From: Marinobacterium sp.
GTDB lineage: Bacteria; Pseudomonadota; Gammaproteobacteria; Pseudomonadales; Balneatricaceae
DNA: 64,000 nucleotides
Reading direction: 5' to 3'
Assembly: GCA_030602245.1 (NCBI GenBank)
Contig: JAUWAC010000010.1
Span: 27,436-91,435, forward strand
Part shown: positions 1 through 9,512 of the stretch, in pieces
How positions within the stretch are numbered: position 1 is the first letter of the stretch
How the letters are laid out: every line of letters begins with the position of its first letter
Position numbers and translations under genes: made by a program
Notes under the pieces: model-generated
Told to the model about the DNA's origin: nothing
What the model saw: only the letters and a program-made list of their open reading frames with translations
Database searches by the model: none

Positions 1-822
1 TACCGGGTGGTATTCAATGAAGCGGTGACCGGGTTGGCGCAGGGCAGCGTGGTACTCTACAACGGCTTGCGGGTGGGGGAGGTCAAACAGCTGCTGCTGG
101 ACCCGAATGACCCGCGCCGGGTGCTGGCCGATATGGAGATCAGCGCCTCCACCCCGATCAATCAGGCCACCCGCGCCCGCATGGCGATCGCCAACATCAC
201 CGGCTCCACCAATATCATGCTCAGTACCGATGATCCGGGGGCGCCGCCGCTGAGCCAGCCGGACCAGGGGCCACCGATCATCCAGGCCGAACCGTCGCCG
301 ATCGGTGCCCTGCTGGGGAATGGCGAAGCCCTGTTGGCGGGGGTCAATGAGCTGGTCGATCAGGGGGTGCGGTTGCTCTCACCGCAGAACATCGAACGTG
401 TGAGTCGGAGCATCCACAACCTGGAGCAGCTCTCGGCGGAGCTGGCCAGGTCGCGCACCGGGGTGGGGCAGACGCTGGAGTCTCTGATCGCCACCGCCCA
501 AGAGGCCCAGGCGGCATTGCAGGCGGCGACCGCATTGACCCAACGCGCCGACCGGTTGCTGCAGGAGGAGGGCGCCCCCATGCTCGCCGATGGTCGACGG
601 GCGATGCGCTCCCTGGCGCAAAGCAGCGCGCAGCTCGAACGTCTGCTGGGAGACAACGCCGCGGCGCTGGATAGCGGCCTGGCGGGAGTGGCTGAAATCG
701 GGCCGGTGATGCGGGATCTACAGCGCACTGTGGGAACCCTGAACCGAATTCTGTCGCGGTTGGAGGAAGATCCGGCGGCCTACCTGACCGGGCGGCCACC
801 CGCCCCTGAATTCACCCCCTGA
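1..822 (+). CDS. MCE/MlaD-domain substrate-binding protein of an ABC lipid transporter (5' partial)
   Basis: The frame is open from base 1, so the N-terminus (normally one membrane anchor) lies outside the window. The first ~70 visible residues look like the second half of an MCE (MlaD/PqiB-type) beta-barrel domain: a 'GLAQGSVVLYNGLRVGEV' stretch and an 'ITGSTNIML' stretch. The remaining ~190 residues are Ala/Leu/Gln-rich and probably helical or coiled-coil, as in the C-terminal part of single-MCE proteins. Such proteins sit in the periplasm on the inner membrane and pass lipids between the membranes. The next gene, 10 bp downstream, is the usual auxiliary lipoprotein. The ATPase and permease genes would be expected upstream of the window. 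Confidence 0.8.
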   Translation, partial: YRVVFNEAVTGLAQGSVVLYNGLRVGEVKQLLLDPNDPRRVLADMEISASTPINQATRARMAIANITGSTNIMLSTDDPGAPPLSQPDQGPPIIQAEPSPIGALLGNGEALLAGVNELVDQGVRLLSPQNIERVSRSIHNLEQLSAELARSRTGVGQTLESLIATAQEAQAALQAATALTQRADRLLQEEGAPMLADGRRAMRSLAQSSAQLERLLGDNAAALDSGLAGVAEIGPVMRDLQRTVGTLNRILSRLEEDPAAYLTGRPPAPEFTP

Positions 823-832
823 ACGAGGCGCC

Positions 833-1459
833 ATGATGAAGCGTAGGCTGGGTACGATGATTGTGTTGCTGTCGGTGCTGGGCGGTTGCGGTTGGCTGCC
901 CTCGAGCGAGCCGACGCAGAGCTGGACACTGGAACCGGTTCCCGCCGTGACGGGCCAACCGGTTCGGGTTGATGGCGTGCGGGTGCTTACGCCGCAGGTG
1001 CCGGATCTGCTCGCCGGCCGCTTCATCCTGGTGGTGCCGGAGGGGCAGCCCCCCGGGGTCTACGCCGGGGCGCGCTGGAGCAGTGCCATCCCCCGTCTGT
1101 GGCGGGATCATCTACTCTCGGCCCTGCAGCGGGACAGCCGCTTCAGTCGGATCAGCGGTGATGAGGTGCGCCTGGCGGCCGACAAACTGCTGGTGAGCCG
1201 GCTGGATGCCTTTCAGGTTGAATATCAGCAGAGAGAGCCCCAGGTGGTGATCCGTGGCTATCTGCAGCTGGTGGATGCCGAAAGCCGCCGCGTTCTGGCC
1301 GAGCGATCGGTCGATCTGCGCCGGCAGGCGGACAGCGGCGAGCTACCCGACGTGGTGGCGGCTTTCTCCCGTCTGAGTGCCGACATGGTCGACCAAATCC
1401 GTGCGTGGCTACTGGAAACCGCGGCGGGAAACACCGCCACCGGTGAGCCGTCCGCATAA
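833..1459 (+). CDS. ABC-type transport auxiliary lipoprotein (PqiC/DUF330-like)
   Basis: A 208-residue lipoprotein. The N-terminus is basic, then hydrophobic, and ends in the lipobox LGGC with the lipidated Cys at residue 19. The body fits the ABC-transporter auxiliary lipoprotein family ('SQSWTLEPVP'-like strand near residue 35, then 'VRVLTPQVPDLLAGRFILV'). It follows the MCE gene by 10 bp and ends the operon as seen here. By family it should be an outer-membrane-facing partner of the MCE protein in lipid trafficking. Two adjacent ATGs are possible starts. The exact substrate is not evident. Confidence 0.75.
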   Translation: MMKRRLGTMIVLLSVLGGCGWLPSSEPTQSWTLEPVPAVTGQPVRVDGVRVLTPQVPDLLAGRFILVVPEGQPPGVYAGARWSSAIPRLWRDHLLSALQRDSRFSRISGDEVRLAADKLLVSRLDAFQVEYQQREPQVVIRGYLQLVDAESRRVLAERSVDLRRQADSGELPDVVAAFSRLSADMVDQIRAWLLETAAGNTATGEPSA

Positions 1460-1484
1460 AACGAATCCAGCCCAGAGGTGAAGC

Positions 1485-2351
1485 ATGTCCTACAAGAAAC
1501 TGACAGCGGAAGAGGAATACGTCATTTTGCACAAGGGGACCGAGCCCCCCTTCAGCGGTGAGTACAATGAGTTGTTCGAGAGCGGTGTTTATGTGTGTCG
1601 CCAGTGTGGCGCGCCGCTTTATCGCTCCGAGCACAAGTTTCCCTCCCATTGCGGCTGGCCCAGCTTCGATGACCAGATCGAGGGGGCGATCCGCCGCCAG
1701 CCCGATGCCGACGGGCAGCGCACCGAGATCACCTGCGCCAACTGTGGCGGTCATCTTGGCCATCTGTTCGAGGGGGAGGGGTTGACCCCCAGGAATGTGC
1801 GCCACTGCGTGAACTCCCTCTCGATGCAGTTCATCAGCGCGCAGGAGTGGGCGCAGCGGCAGGGGCGCTCACTCAAAAAAGCCTACTTTGCCGGTGGCTG
1901 TTTCTGGGGTGTGGAGCATCTGCTGCAGCAGCAGCCCGGCGTGGTCGCGGTGGTCTCCGGCTATATGGGCGGTCAGCTGGAGAACCCCAGCTATGAGCAG
2001 GTGTGCAGCCAGCGCAGCGGCCATCTGGAAACCGTCGAGGTGCTCTACGATCCGGCCCGGGTGAGCTTTGAGGCACTGGCAAAACTGTTTTTCGAAATTC
2101 ACGATCCCACCCAGGCCGATGGTCAGGGGCCCGACATCGGCCCCCAGTACCGCTCGGCGATCTTCGTCCAGGATGAGGAGGAGCGGGCGATCAGCGAGCG
2201 GCTGATCGCGGCGCTGCGAAAACGGGGTTACGACGTGGTCACCCGGGTGCTGCCGCTGGCGCCGTTCTGGCGAGCGGAGGCGTACCATCAGGACTACTAC
2301 GCGCGCACGGGCAAGACCCCCTACTGCCACCGCTACCAGAAGCGGTTTTGA
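1485..2351 (+). CDS. msrBA: Bifunctional methionine sulfoxide reductase, MsrB-MsrA fusion
   Basis: A 288-residue fusion that reduces methionine-R-sulfoxide (MsrB half) and methionine-S-sulfoxide (MsrA half) in proteins. The MsrB half comes first: zinc-type Cys pairs at 38/41 and 84/87, and the catalytic Cys 108 in 'RHCVNSLSM'. The MsrA half begins near residue 131, with the 'GCFWG' motif and catalytic Cys 139. A Cys close to the C-terminus ('TPYCHRY') may be the resolving residue. No signal peptide is visible, so it is probably cytoplasmic. The start has a good ribosome site (GAGGTGAAGC before ATG). It stands alone between the lipid-transport genes and the convergent holC. Confidence 0.93.
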   Translation: MSYKKLTAEEEYVILHKGTEPPFSGEYNELFESGVYVCRQCGAPLYRSEHKFPSHCGWPSFDDQIEGAIRRQPDADGQRTEITCANCGGHLGHLFEGEGLTPRNVRHCVNSLSMQFISAQEWAQRQGRSLKKAYFAGGCFWGVEHLLQQQPGVVAVVSGYMGGQLENPSYEQVCSQRSGHLETVEVLYDPARVSFEALAKLFFEIHDPTQADGQGPDIGPQYRSAIFVQDEEERAISERLIAALRKRGYDVVTRVLPLAPFWRAEAYHQDYYARTGKTPYCHRYQKRF

Positions 2352-2356
2352 TCCGT

Positions 2357-2788
2357 TCAGCCCCGGCGGCGCAGGTCGGTGCGGTGCAGCTCCACCCCCC
2401 GCTCACGACAGCGGGCGTAGTTCTCCCGCGTCGCCGCCAGCACCTGCGGGGTTTGGATCACCACCTCGACGATGCGCTCGAATTGGAAGGCGGCCTCGGG
2501 CAGCCGGGCGGAGAGGTTGACGAACACCTCGCGGTGGTCCGGCAGCTGCTCACCCCAGCCGATCTCGATCGGCGCGGCGGGCTCCCCGCCCAGTAGCCCA
2601 TGGGGGAGAAAACTCTGCGCGCGTGCGCTCCACAGCTGCTGATCCAGCCGTCGTGCCGCCATCTCATCGGCGGTGCTGATGAACACCGCCATGCCAAGCC
2701 CGAGGATCTTTTCGCACAGGCGGCAGAGAAAGGCCGCCCGGCTCCCGGGCTCGCTGTCGGGCAGAATATAATAGTCCGCGCGGGCCAC
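2357..2788 (-). CDS. holC: DNA polymerase III chi subunit
   Basis: About 143 residues, the usual size for HolC (chi). Chi links the clamp loader to single-strand-binding protein at the replication fork. The start region reads 'ARADYYILP', then 'FLCRLCEKILGLGMAVFI' and the 'LDQQLWS...FLPHGLLG' block typical of the family. The gene sits directly behind pepA, as in many Gammaproteobacteria. The chosen GTG at 2788 lies 5 bases after a GGGGAG ribosome site. A second GTG at 2794 overlaps the pepA stop and would add two residues. Confidence 0.85.
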   Translation of the reverse strand: MARADYYILPDSEPGSRAAFLCRLCEKILGLGMAVFISTADEMAARRLDQQLWSARAQSFLPHGLLGGEPAAPIEIGWGEQLPDHREVFVNLSARLPEAAFQFERIVEVVIQTPQVLAATRENYARCRERGVELHRTDLRRRG

Positions 2789-2790
2789 GC

Positions 2791-4311
2791 TCACTCCCCG
2801 TGGTCGTGGCCGTCCGGCTCGACCTGTTCCGCCAGATCGAGCAGATACTGACACAGCATCGGCACGCAGCGACCGGTGGCGCCCTTCTCCTTGCCGTGGC
2901 TGTTCCAGGCAACCCCGGCGATATCCAGATGGGCCCACCTGTACTCTTTGGTAAAGCGGGAGAGGAAGCAGGCGGCGGTGATGGTGCCGGCCGGGCGGCC
3001 GCCGATGTTGGCGATGTCGGCAAAGTTGGAGTCCAGCTGTTCCTGGAACTCGTCCCACAGCGGCAGCTGCCAGGCGCGATCGGCGGCGTATTCGCCGGCA
3101 TCCAGCAGTGCTTCGGCCAGTTCGTCGTCGTTGGCGAGCAGGCCGGTGGCCTGATGGCCCAGCGCGATGATGCAGGCGCCGGTCAGGGTGGCGATATCGA
3201 TGACGCTGGCCGGTTCGAAGCGTTCGGTATAGGTCAGCGCGTCGCACAGCACCAGACGGCCTTCGGCGTCGGTGTTGAGAATCTCGACGGTCTGGCCGGA
3301 CAGCGTTGTGACGATGTCGCCGGGTTTGGTGGCGTTACCGGCCGGCATGTTCTCGGCGGCGGCGATGACACCGACCACATTCAGTGGCAGCTGCATCTCG
3401 GCGACCGCTTCCATGGCACCGAGCACGCTGGCGGCGCCGCACATGTCGAACTTCATCTCGTCCATCTCGGCACCGGGCTTGAGGCTGATGCCGCCGGTAT
3501 CGAAGGTGATGCCCTTGCCGACCAGTGCGTGTGGTTTTTCATCCGCGTCGCCGCCCTGGTACTGCATCACGATCAGCCGTGACGGCTGCGAGCTGCCGCG
3601 GCCAACGGCGAGCAGGGCGCCCATGCCGAGCGCTTCCATCTGAGCTTCGTCGAGGACCTCGACCTTGATGCTGTCATACTGCTCGGCGAGGCTGATCGCA
3701 CGCTCGGCAAGGTGGCTCGGGGTGCAGATGTTGCCGGGCAGGTTGCCCACGTCGCGGGCGGTGCTGACACCATTGGCGATCGCGACGCCATCGAGCAGGG
3801 CGCCTTCACCGAGTTCGGTATCGTCCTCGCTGAGCAGGATGCCGATACGCTCGAGCCGGATCGGGTCCGCTTTCTTGCTCTTGGTGGTGTCGTACTGATA
3901 CAGCTCGGCCGAGATCCACTCGACCAGCTGGCGTGTCTCGCGGTAGACGTCGTCCTGATCGCTGGCCAGACCGTCGAGCGCAATGGTGGCACTGGCGATG
4001 CCGGCCTTTTTCAGCGTCGTGGCCAGCGCGGCGACCAGCTTGCGATAGTGACGGTCCTTGCGCTCGTCGCTCTTGCCAAGACCCACGACCAGCACGCGCC
4101 GTGCCTTGATGCCGGGCACACGGTACAGCATCTGCTGTTCACCCGCCTTGCCGGTCAGGTCGCCGCTGTCGATCAGCTCCTTGAGGTAGCCGGAAGACGC
4201 CGCGTCTACTGCGGCCGCGGACGGGGCCAGTTTGCCCTCGGCCTCGACACCGACCACGATGCACTCCGTTTCCTGCGCTTCCACCGGACCATTGACGATC
4301 TCGAAATCCAT
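2791..4311 (-). CDS. pepA: Leucyl aminopeptidase (cytosol aminopeptidase, M17)
   Basis: A 506-residue M17 metalloaminopeptidase that removes N-terminal residues from peptides; in E. coli it is also a DNA-binding factor. The metal and catalytic residues are seen in 'GKGITFDTGG' (Lys266, Asp271), the following 'ISLKP' (Lys278) and the signature NTDAEGR at 346-352. The length matches E. coli PepA closely. The start at 4311 has GGAG about 6 bases upstream; an in-frame ATG at 4326 is less likely. It is transcribed with holC, and divergently from lptF across a 190-bp gap. Confidence 0.95.
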   Translation of the reverse strand: MDFEIVNGPVEAQETECIVVGVEAEGKLAPSAAAVDAASSGYLKELIDSGDLTGKAGEQQMLYRVPGIKARRVLVVGLGKSDERKDRHYRKLVAALATTLKKAGIASATIALDGLASDQDDVYRETRQLVEWISAELYQYDTTKSKKADPIRLERIGILLSEDDTELGEGALLDGVAIANGVSTARDVGNLPGNICTPSHLAERAISLAEQYDSIKVEVLDEAQMEALGMGALLAVGRGSSQPSRLIVMQYQGGDADEKPHALVGKGITFDTGGISLKPGAEMDEMKFDMCGAASVLGAMEAVAEMQLPLNVVGVIAAAENMPAGNATKPGDIVTTLSGQTVEILNTDAEGRLVLCDALTYTERFEPASVIDIATLTGACIIALGHQATGLLANDDELAEALLDAGEYAADRAWQLPLWDEFQEQLDSNFADIANIGGRPAGTITAACFLSRFTKEYRWAHLDIAGVAWNSHGKEKGATGRCVPMLCQYLLDLAEQVEPDGHDHGE

Positions 4312-4502
4312 GACGACTCCATACAAGACATTGCTGACTGATTACGGGATAATGCGTGCGCTCACGCGCGCCTCTCCCGATATGATAGCTGAACTATACA
4401 GCGCTACCGGGAACCAGTGCCAGACTCGACGGCGCAGCGGTGGCGCCGTTCTCCGTGTGCTCTTGCATCATTGATATCCAGGTTCGCGACAGGGATTGAG
4501 TT

Positions 4503-5630
4503 TTGATCATTTTTCGTTATCTCTCCCGCGAGGTTCTACTCTCCACCACAGCGGTCACGGCCGTGCTGCTGCTGATTATCACCAGTGCCCGGCTGATCAA
4601 GTATCTGAGCGATGCCGCGACCGGCAAGCTCGACGCCGATTTCGTCATGCTGGTGCTGGCGTACCGGATTCCCGGCTTTCTTGAACTGCTGCTGCCGCTG
4701 GGGCTGTTTCTTGGCATCCTGCTCGGCTTCGGGCGGCTTTATCTGGAAAGCGAAATGGTGGTGCTGCGTGCCTGCGGCGTCAGTCATAAACGGCTGGTGC
4801 TGTACGCGCTGGGACCGGCGTTGCTGGTGTCCTGTCTGGTGGCGGTGATCTCGCTGCTGGTGGCGCCCTGGGGCGTGGGCGAGGCGAAGCAGATTTTTGC
4901 GCAGCAGGAGTCGCGCAGCGAGCTTGAACTGCTGACGCCGGGCCGCTTCCAGTCGCAGAGCGGCGGCCGGCAGGTGACCTATGCACAGCGGCTGGACACC
5001 GACAGCGGTGTGCTGGAGGAGGTGTTCGTGGCGCAGCGCAATGCGCAGGGACAGCCGGTGCTGCTGTTTGCCGAACGTGCCGAGCAGGCCCGCATCGACG
5101 GGCAGGGACGTTTCCTGGTCCTGGAGAACGGTTACCGGTTCGACGGTGCACCCGGACAGGCCGATTACAGCGCCACCCGTTACGGCCAGTATGGCGTGCG
5201 TCTGCCGGAGGCGCCGGGAGCGCTGGAGATCAAAGAGATCGAGGCGCGCCCGACCGCACAGCTGTGGGGCAGCGCTGATCTGCGCGACCGGGCCCAGTTG
5301 CACTGGCGTCTGTCGCTGCCGGTGCTGGCTTTCATCGTCACCCTGATCGCGGTGCCGATGTCGCGCACCAATCCGCGCCAGGGCCGCTTTGCCAAGCTGA
5401 TCCCGTCGATCATCCTTTACCTGCTGTATGTGGCCCTGCTGACCGCGACCCGCTCGGCGATCGAGGACGGCTCGGTCGGCCCCTGGGCGCTGTGGCTGAT
5501 CCATGCGCTGTTCCTGCTGGTCGCCGCGAACCTGATCTTTGCCGACCGTTTCTGGGAGGCGGTATTCAACCGCATACCGGCGTTGCCCCGGCTCCGGCGC
5601 GCGTGTGGCAACGGGGAGGGCAGTGCATGA
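4503..5630 (+). CDS. lptF: LPS export ABC transporter permease LptF
   Basis: A 375-residue inner-membrane permease that, with LptG and LptB, extracts lipopolysaccharide from the inner membrane. Hydrophobic segments lie near residues 12-32, 55-75, 100-122, and three more after residue 265. Between them is a large periplasmic beta-rich domain. 'SEMVVLRACGVS' is the coupling-helix region that contacts LptB. Translation starts at TTG 4503 ('MIIFRYLSREV'), preceded by an AGGGA-type site. The end overlaps the start of lptG by 4 bases (ATGA), indicating translational coupling. Confidence 0.93.
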   Translation: MIIFRYLSREVLLSTTAVTAVLLLIITSARLIKYLSDAATGKLDADFVMLVLAYRIPGFLELLLPLGLFLGILLGFGRLYLESEMVVLRACGVSHKRLVLYALGPALLVSCLVAVISLLVAPWGVGEAKQIFAQQESRSELELLTPGRFQSQSGGRQVTYAQRLDTDSGVLEEVFVAQRNAQGQPVLLFAERAEQARIDGQGRFLVLENGYRFDGAPGQADYSATRYGQYGVRLPEAPGALEIKEIEARPTAQLWGSADLRDRAQLHWRLSLPVLAFIVTLIAVPMSRTNPRQGRFAKLIPSIILYLLYVALLTATRSAIEDGSVGPWALWLIHALFLLVAANLIFADRFWEAVFNRIPALPRLRRACGNGEGSA

Positions 5631-6694
5631 TCGCCAATCGACTGGACCGCTATATCGGGCGTCAGGTGCTGTCGGCGATCGCCGTGGTGCTGCTGATCGT
5701 GGTCGGCCTTGATCTGCTGTCGGCACTGATCGACGAGCTCGATCGCCTCAGTGAACGCTATAGGTTTTCGGATCTGCTTTATTACCTGTCGCTGACGGCG
5801 CCGCGGCGTATCTATGAGATGTTGCCGCTCAGCGCGCTGGTGGGCTGTCTGATCGGGCTGGGCTCGCTGGCCAGTCAGTCGGAGCTGACGGTGATGCGAG
5901 CGGCGGGCTTCTCGACTGCCCGTATCGTGCTGGCGGTATTCAAGCCGGTGTTGCTGCTGATGCTGCTGGAGCTTGCGCTGGGGCAGTATATCGCGCCGGT
6001 GACGGAGCGGATGGCGGTCAGCTCCCGCGCGGTGGCGCTGGCCAGCGATGGCGTGCTGCGTGCCGATGAGGGAGCATGGCATCGGGATGGCAACGAGTTT
6101 ATCCACATCGCCGCGGTCGAACCCAACGGGGTCATTCATGGCGTGACCCGCTACGAGTTTGGCGAGGACCGCGCACTGATCCGCGCCAGCTACGCCCGTC
6201 GTGGCGAGGCGATGGACGACGGCTGGCGCCTCGAGAGCGTGCGCGAAACCCGCTTCGTCGGCGAGCGCACCGAAGCCGGGCGGGTCAAAACCGAACACTG
6301 GCAGACCGGGCTGACGCCGGAGCTGCTGTCGGTGATTATCGTCGACCCGACCGATCTGTCGATCACCGGGCTGGCCCGCTACGCGTCCTATCTCGAGCAT
6401 CAGGGCGTGAACTCCGATACCTATCGGCTGGCGTTCTGGAGCAAGCTGCTGCAGCCGCTGTCGCTGGCGGCACTGGTGCTGATCGGGGTGTCGTTCATCT
6501 TCGGGCCGCTGCGCAATGTCACGGCCGGTCAGCGCGTGATCGCAGGCGTGATCGGCGGGGTCGGCTTCAAATTCGTGCAGGATATTCTGGGACCGGCCAG
6601 CAGCGTATTCGGCTTTGCACCGCTGCTGGCGGTGCTGCTGCCGATACTGATCTGCTTCGTGGCGGGCGTCTGGCTGCTGCGGCGGGCGGGCTAA
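5627..6694 (+). CDS. lptG: LPS export ABC transporter permease LptG
   Basis: A 355-residue partner of LptF. It has the same architecture: an N-terminal transmembrane pair, the coupling segment 'SQSELTVMRAAGFS', a periplasmic domain, and three C-terminal membrane helices ending 'VWLLRRAG'. The start ATG overlaps the lptF stop. Its stop codon lies at the end of the convergent, broken histidine-kinase gene, so the two genes meet tail to tail. LptF and LptG form the heterodimeric channel of the Lpt system. Confidence 0.93.
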   Translation: MIANRLDRYIGRQVLSAIAVVLLIVVGLDLLSALIDELDRLSERYRFSDLLYYLSLTAPRRIYEMLPLSALVGCLIGLGSLASQSELTVMRAAGFSTARIVLAVFKPVLLLMLLELALGQYIAPVTERMAVSSRAVALASDGVLRADEGAWHRDGNEFIHIAAVEPNGVIHGVTRYEFGEDRALIRASYARRGEAMDDGWRLESVRETRFVGERTEAGRVKTEHWQTGLTPELLSVIIVDPTDLSITGLARYASYLEHQGVNSDTYRLAFWSKLLQPLSLAALVLIGVSFIFGPLRNVTAGQRVIAGVIGGVGFKFVQDILGPASSVFGFAPLLAVLLPILICFVAGVWLLRRAG

Positions 6695-9512
6695 CGCAGC
6701 CGCTGCTGCAGCGCGCGCGGTATCGGCTGCCGCGGTGAAATCAAACTCGCCGGCCTGCTTGCTCAGCGTCTCGATCAGCGCCTGACAGTCCGTGTCGTTC
6801 GGTCTGTGTGTCAGCAGTTGCTCGATCAGCTCCAGACTGTCGATATCGCCGGCATCCAGCAGCGGCAACAGCTGCCCGACCTGCGCCATCAGCATTGCCT
6901 TATCGCGCGCCGCCTCGTCGGCCGAGCGTGCCGGCTCGGCCGTGGGCTGTGTCGGGCTGTCGGCACTCGAGGTACCGACACAGCGGCGCAGCTGGTCGAT
7001 GCCGCGCGCCAGCGCGTCGTCCAGTGACGGCAGCAGGGCCCGGCACTCCTGCGTTGCCTGAGCTTTCAGCGCCGCTTCACCACGGGCGGCGAGCGTCGAC
7101 AGCTCGCCCAGTGCCAGTGTCTGGGCAATCCCTTTCAGCGTATGCACCAGCAGCAGGGCACTGTCTCGATCCTCCGCCTGCAGCCGCTGCCTGAGTGTGG
7201 CGATATCCCCCGCATGCTGCTCGATGAACTTGTCGATCAACCGATTCAGCAGCTCGGGACTGTTGCCGGTCTGGCGCAGCGCCAGGGCGCTGTCGAACAC
7301 CCGGTGGCCGCTTTTCGGTCCGGAGGTGGCCTCCGGCGCCGGGGCTGCCGTGTGCTCCGTGAGAGGGTGCCAGCGCTGCAGGCAGTTATGCAGCCGCTTC
7401 GGGTCCAGCGGTTTGGTCAGATAGTCGTTCATGCCCGCTTCCAGCGCCCGGCTGCGATCGCTGGTCATGGCATGGGCGGTCAGTGCGATGATCGGCACGT
7501 CGCGGCAGTTGTCGAGGGTGCGGATCCGTTCGGTGGTCTGGTAGCCGTCCAGCCCCGGCATCTGGATATCCATCAGGATCAGATCCAGCTGCTGCAGGTG
7601 CGGCGCGAGTTCCAGCGCCTGTTCGCCGCTGGCGGCGTGGTGTACCACGTAGCCCTCGCTTTCCAGCATGCGGGACGCGACTTCGGCGTTGATCTCGTGA
7701 TCTTCAACCAGCAGCAGGTTGCCGCGGGCTTCGACGGGGCGGGCCGGCGCAGTCGGCCGCTCCTCGTGTGGCGCGAGTGCGCGTTCCAGTGCCTTTTGCG
7801 TAAACAGGTGGCAGCAGTGGAAGTTGCCGTCGCCGAAGCGTTGGCGCAGGGTCAGCTCCTGTCGGGCCGAGTCCGGTACCGCCAAAGCGGCGCGTGGTGG
7901 AGGTGTCGGCCTGCGAGAACGGTGTGCCCAGCTGCGCGATCTTGTCGGCGGAGATGCCGATGCCGCTGTCGCGCACGCTGATATTCAGTCGGAGACTGTC
8001 ATCCTCGGTTCGCGCGCCGCCGACGTTGATCTCGACCCGGCCGGCGGCGGTAAATTTGACCGCATTGCTGGTCAGGTTCATCAGTACCTGACGGATCCGC
8101 AGCGGGTCACCCAGCAGGTGGTGACACAGCTGGCAGTGGTTGGTAATGACAAACTCCAGCTGTTTTTCGTCGGCCTTGATGTGGTTGACGGTGTAGATGT
8201 CCTCAAGGATGTCGTCGAGATCGAAGGCGACCTCTTCAAGGTGCAGGTTGCCGAAGTCGATCTTGGAGAAGTCGAGGATGTCGTTGCTGATGCCCAGCAG
8301 GTTGTGCGCCGAGCTCTGGATCTTCGCGGCGTAGTCGTGCTGGCGTCGGTCGAGTGGGGTCTGCAGCAGCAGATGGCTGAGGCCGACCACCGCATTCATC
8401 GGCGTGCGGATCTCGTGGCTCCTATTGGCGAGGAAGTTGGATTTCGCCGTCGCGTTCTGTTCCGCCTGGCGCACGGCCAGGGCGCGCGCCTCTTCCAGTT
8501 GCAGACTCTTGGTGATATCGCGGAACACGCAAACCGCGCTGCGGTACTCGCCGGACATCATCAGTGAGCGGGCATTGAGCGTCACCGGGAAACGGGAGCC
8601 GTCCGGACGCAGGAACTCGAGGGTATCGGTCTCGACCCGTTCGTCACGGGTCAGCGCCGTCAGCACCGGGTCGGCGGGCTGGCGCTCGAAGTCGCGGATG
8701 ATAAGTGGGTGGAGCTGGTGGCCGAGCAGGGTTTCGCGCTCACGGCCGAGCAGCTGCGTGGCGGCCTGGTTGACGAACAGGCAGCGCCCGGAGGCGTCGA
8801 TGACGTAGACGCCCTCATCCATGCTGTCGGTGAGGCTGTTGAGAAAGTTTTTCTCGTGCTCCAGTGCCTGCTCCAGCGCCTTGCGCTCGGTCAGGTCGGT
8901 CTGGATAGAGATGTATTCGACCGGGCGGTCGTGCTCGTCGAGGATCGGCACAATGGTGGCGGCCACCCAGAAGCGGTTGCCGTGACGGCCGCGGCGGTTG
9001 ATCTCGCCACTCCAGACCCGTCCGGCACGCAACAGCGCCCGCATCGATTCGAAGAATTCGGGGCGGTGGTAGCCGGAGTCGAGCACGGAATAGGTCTTGC
9101 CGAGAATCTCCTTCTCGCTGTAGCCGGAGATGGCGCTGAAGCGCTGGTTGACGTAGGTAATGACGCCGCGGCGGTCACAGATGCTGACGATCGCGTGCTG
9201 GTCCAGCGCGAACTTCTGTCGCGCCAGCAGGCGCTGGGCGCGGGCGTTATCGTTGATCAGGCCGGCCAGCAGTTGTGGCAGCTCGCTGGTGCTGATGCCG
9301 CCGGCGGGTAGTTCGGTGCCGGCGTCCCGCAGCAGCTGGTTGACCGACTGTTCGACGGTACTGATCAGTGTCTTGAGCTGTGCCTGCTCCTGCTTGAGCT
9401 GCTCGTTGGCATGGAACAGCTCCGTTGCCTTGGCCTCGAGCAGATCCTCCGCCGCCTTGCGCGAGGCACGCTCACGCTCAAGGCGGCGCTGCCAGCGTAC
9501 CTCGTCGATCAT
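6691..9512 (-). pseudogene. Hybrid sensor histidine kinase (PAS-PAS-HisKA-HATPase-REC-Hpt), H-NOX associated, frameshifted
   Basis: The gene starts at 'MIDEVRWQRRLERER', overlapping the H-NOX gene by 35 bp. Order of parts: a coiled coil (1-60), PAS ('VNQRFSAISGYSEKEILGK', ~100-215), a second PAS (~230-345), a HisKA box with His366, and HATPase motifs up to FGGTGLG (residue 549, base 7866). There the frame changes. The other frame resumes at 'QELTLRQRFGDG', so roughly a dozen codons of the ATP-binding domain are missing as well. A REC domain ('DLILMDIQMPGLDG') and an Hpt domain ('HTLKG') follow. At the 3' end this frame has no stop near lptG. A one-base shift in a GC tract near 6700 would end it at TAG 6691-6693. 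As read, the kinase cannot be functional; sequence error remains possible. Confidence 0.8.

Noticed and set aside
5417..6690. Very long minus-strand open frame continuing from the kinase through lptG
   Set aside because: It is antisense to a clear lptG/lptF coding region, is rich in Gln/His/Arg as antisense frames of GC-rich genes are, and shows no domain. It exists because the kinase stop is out of frame.
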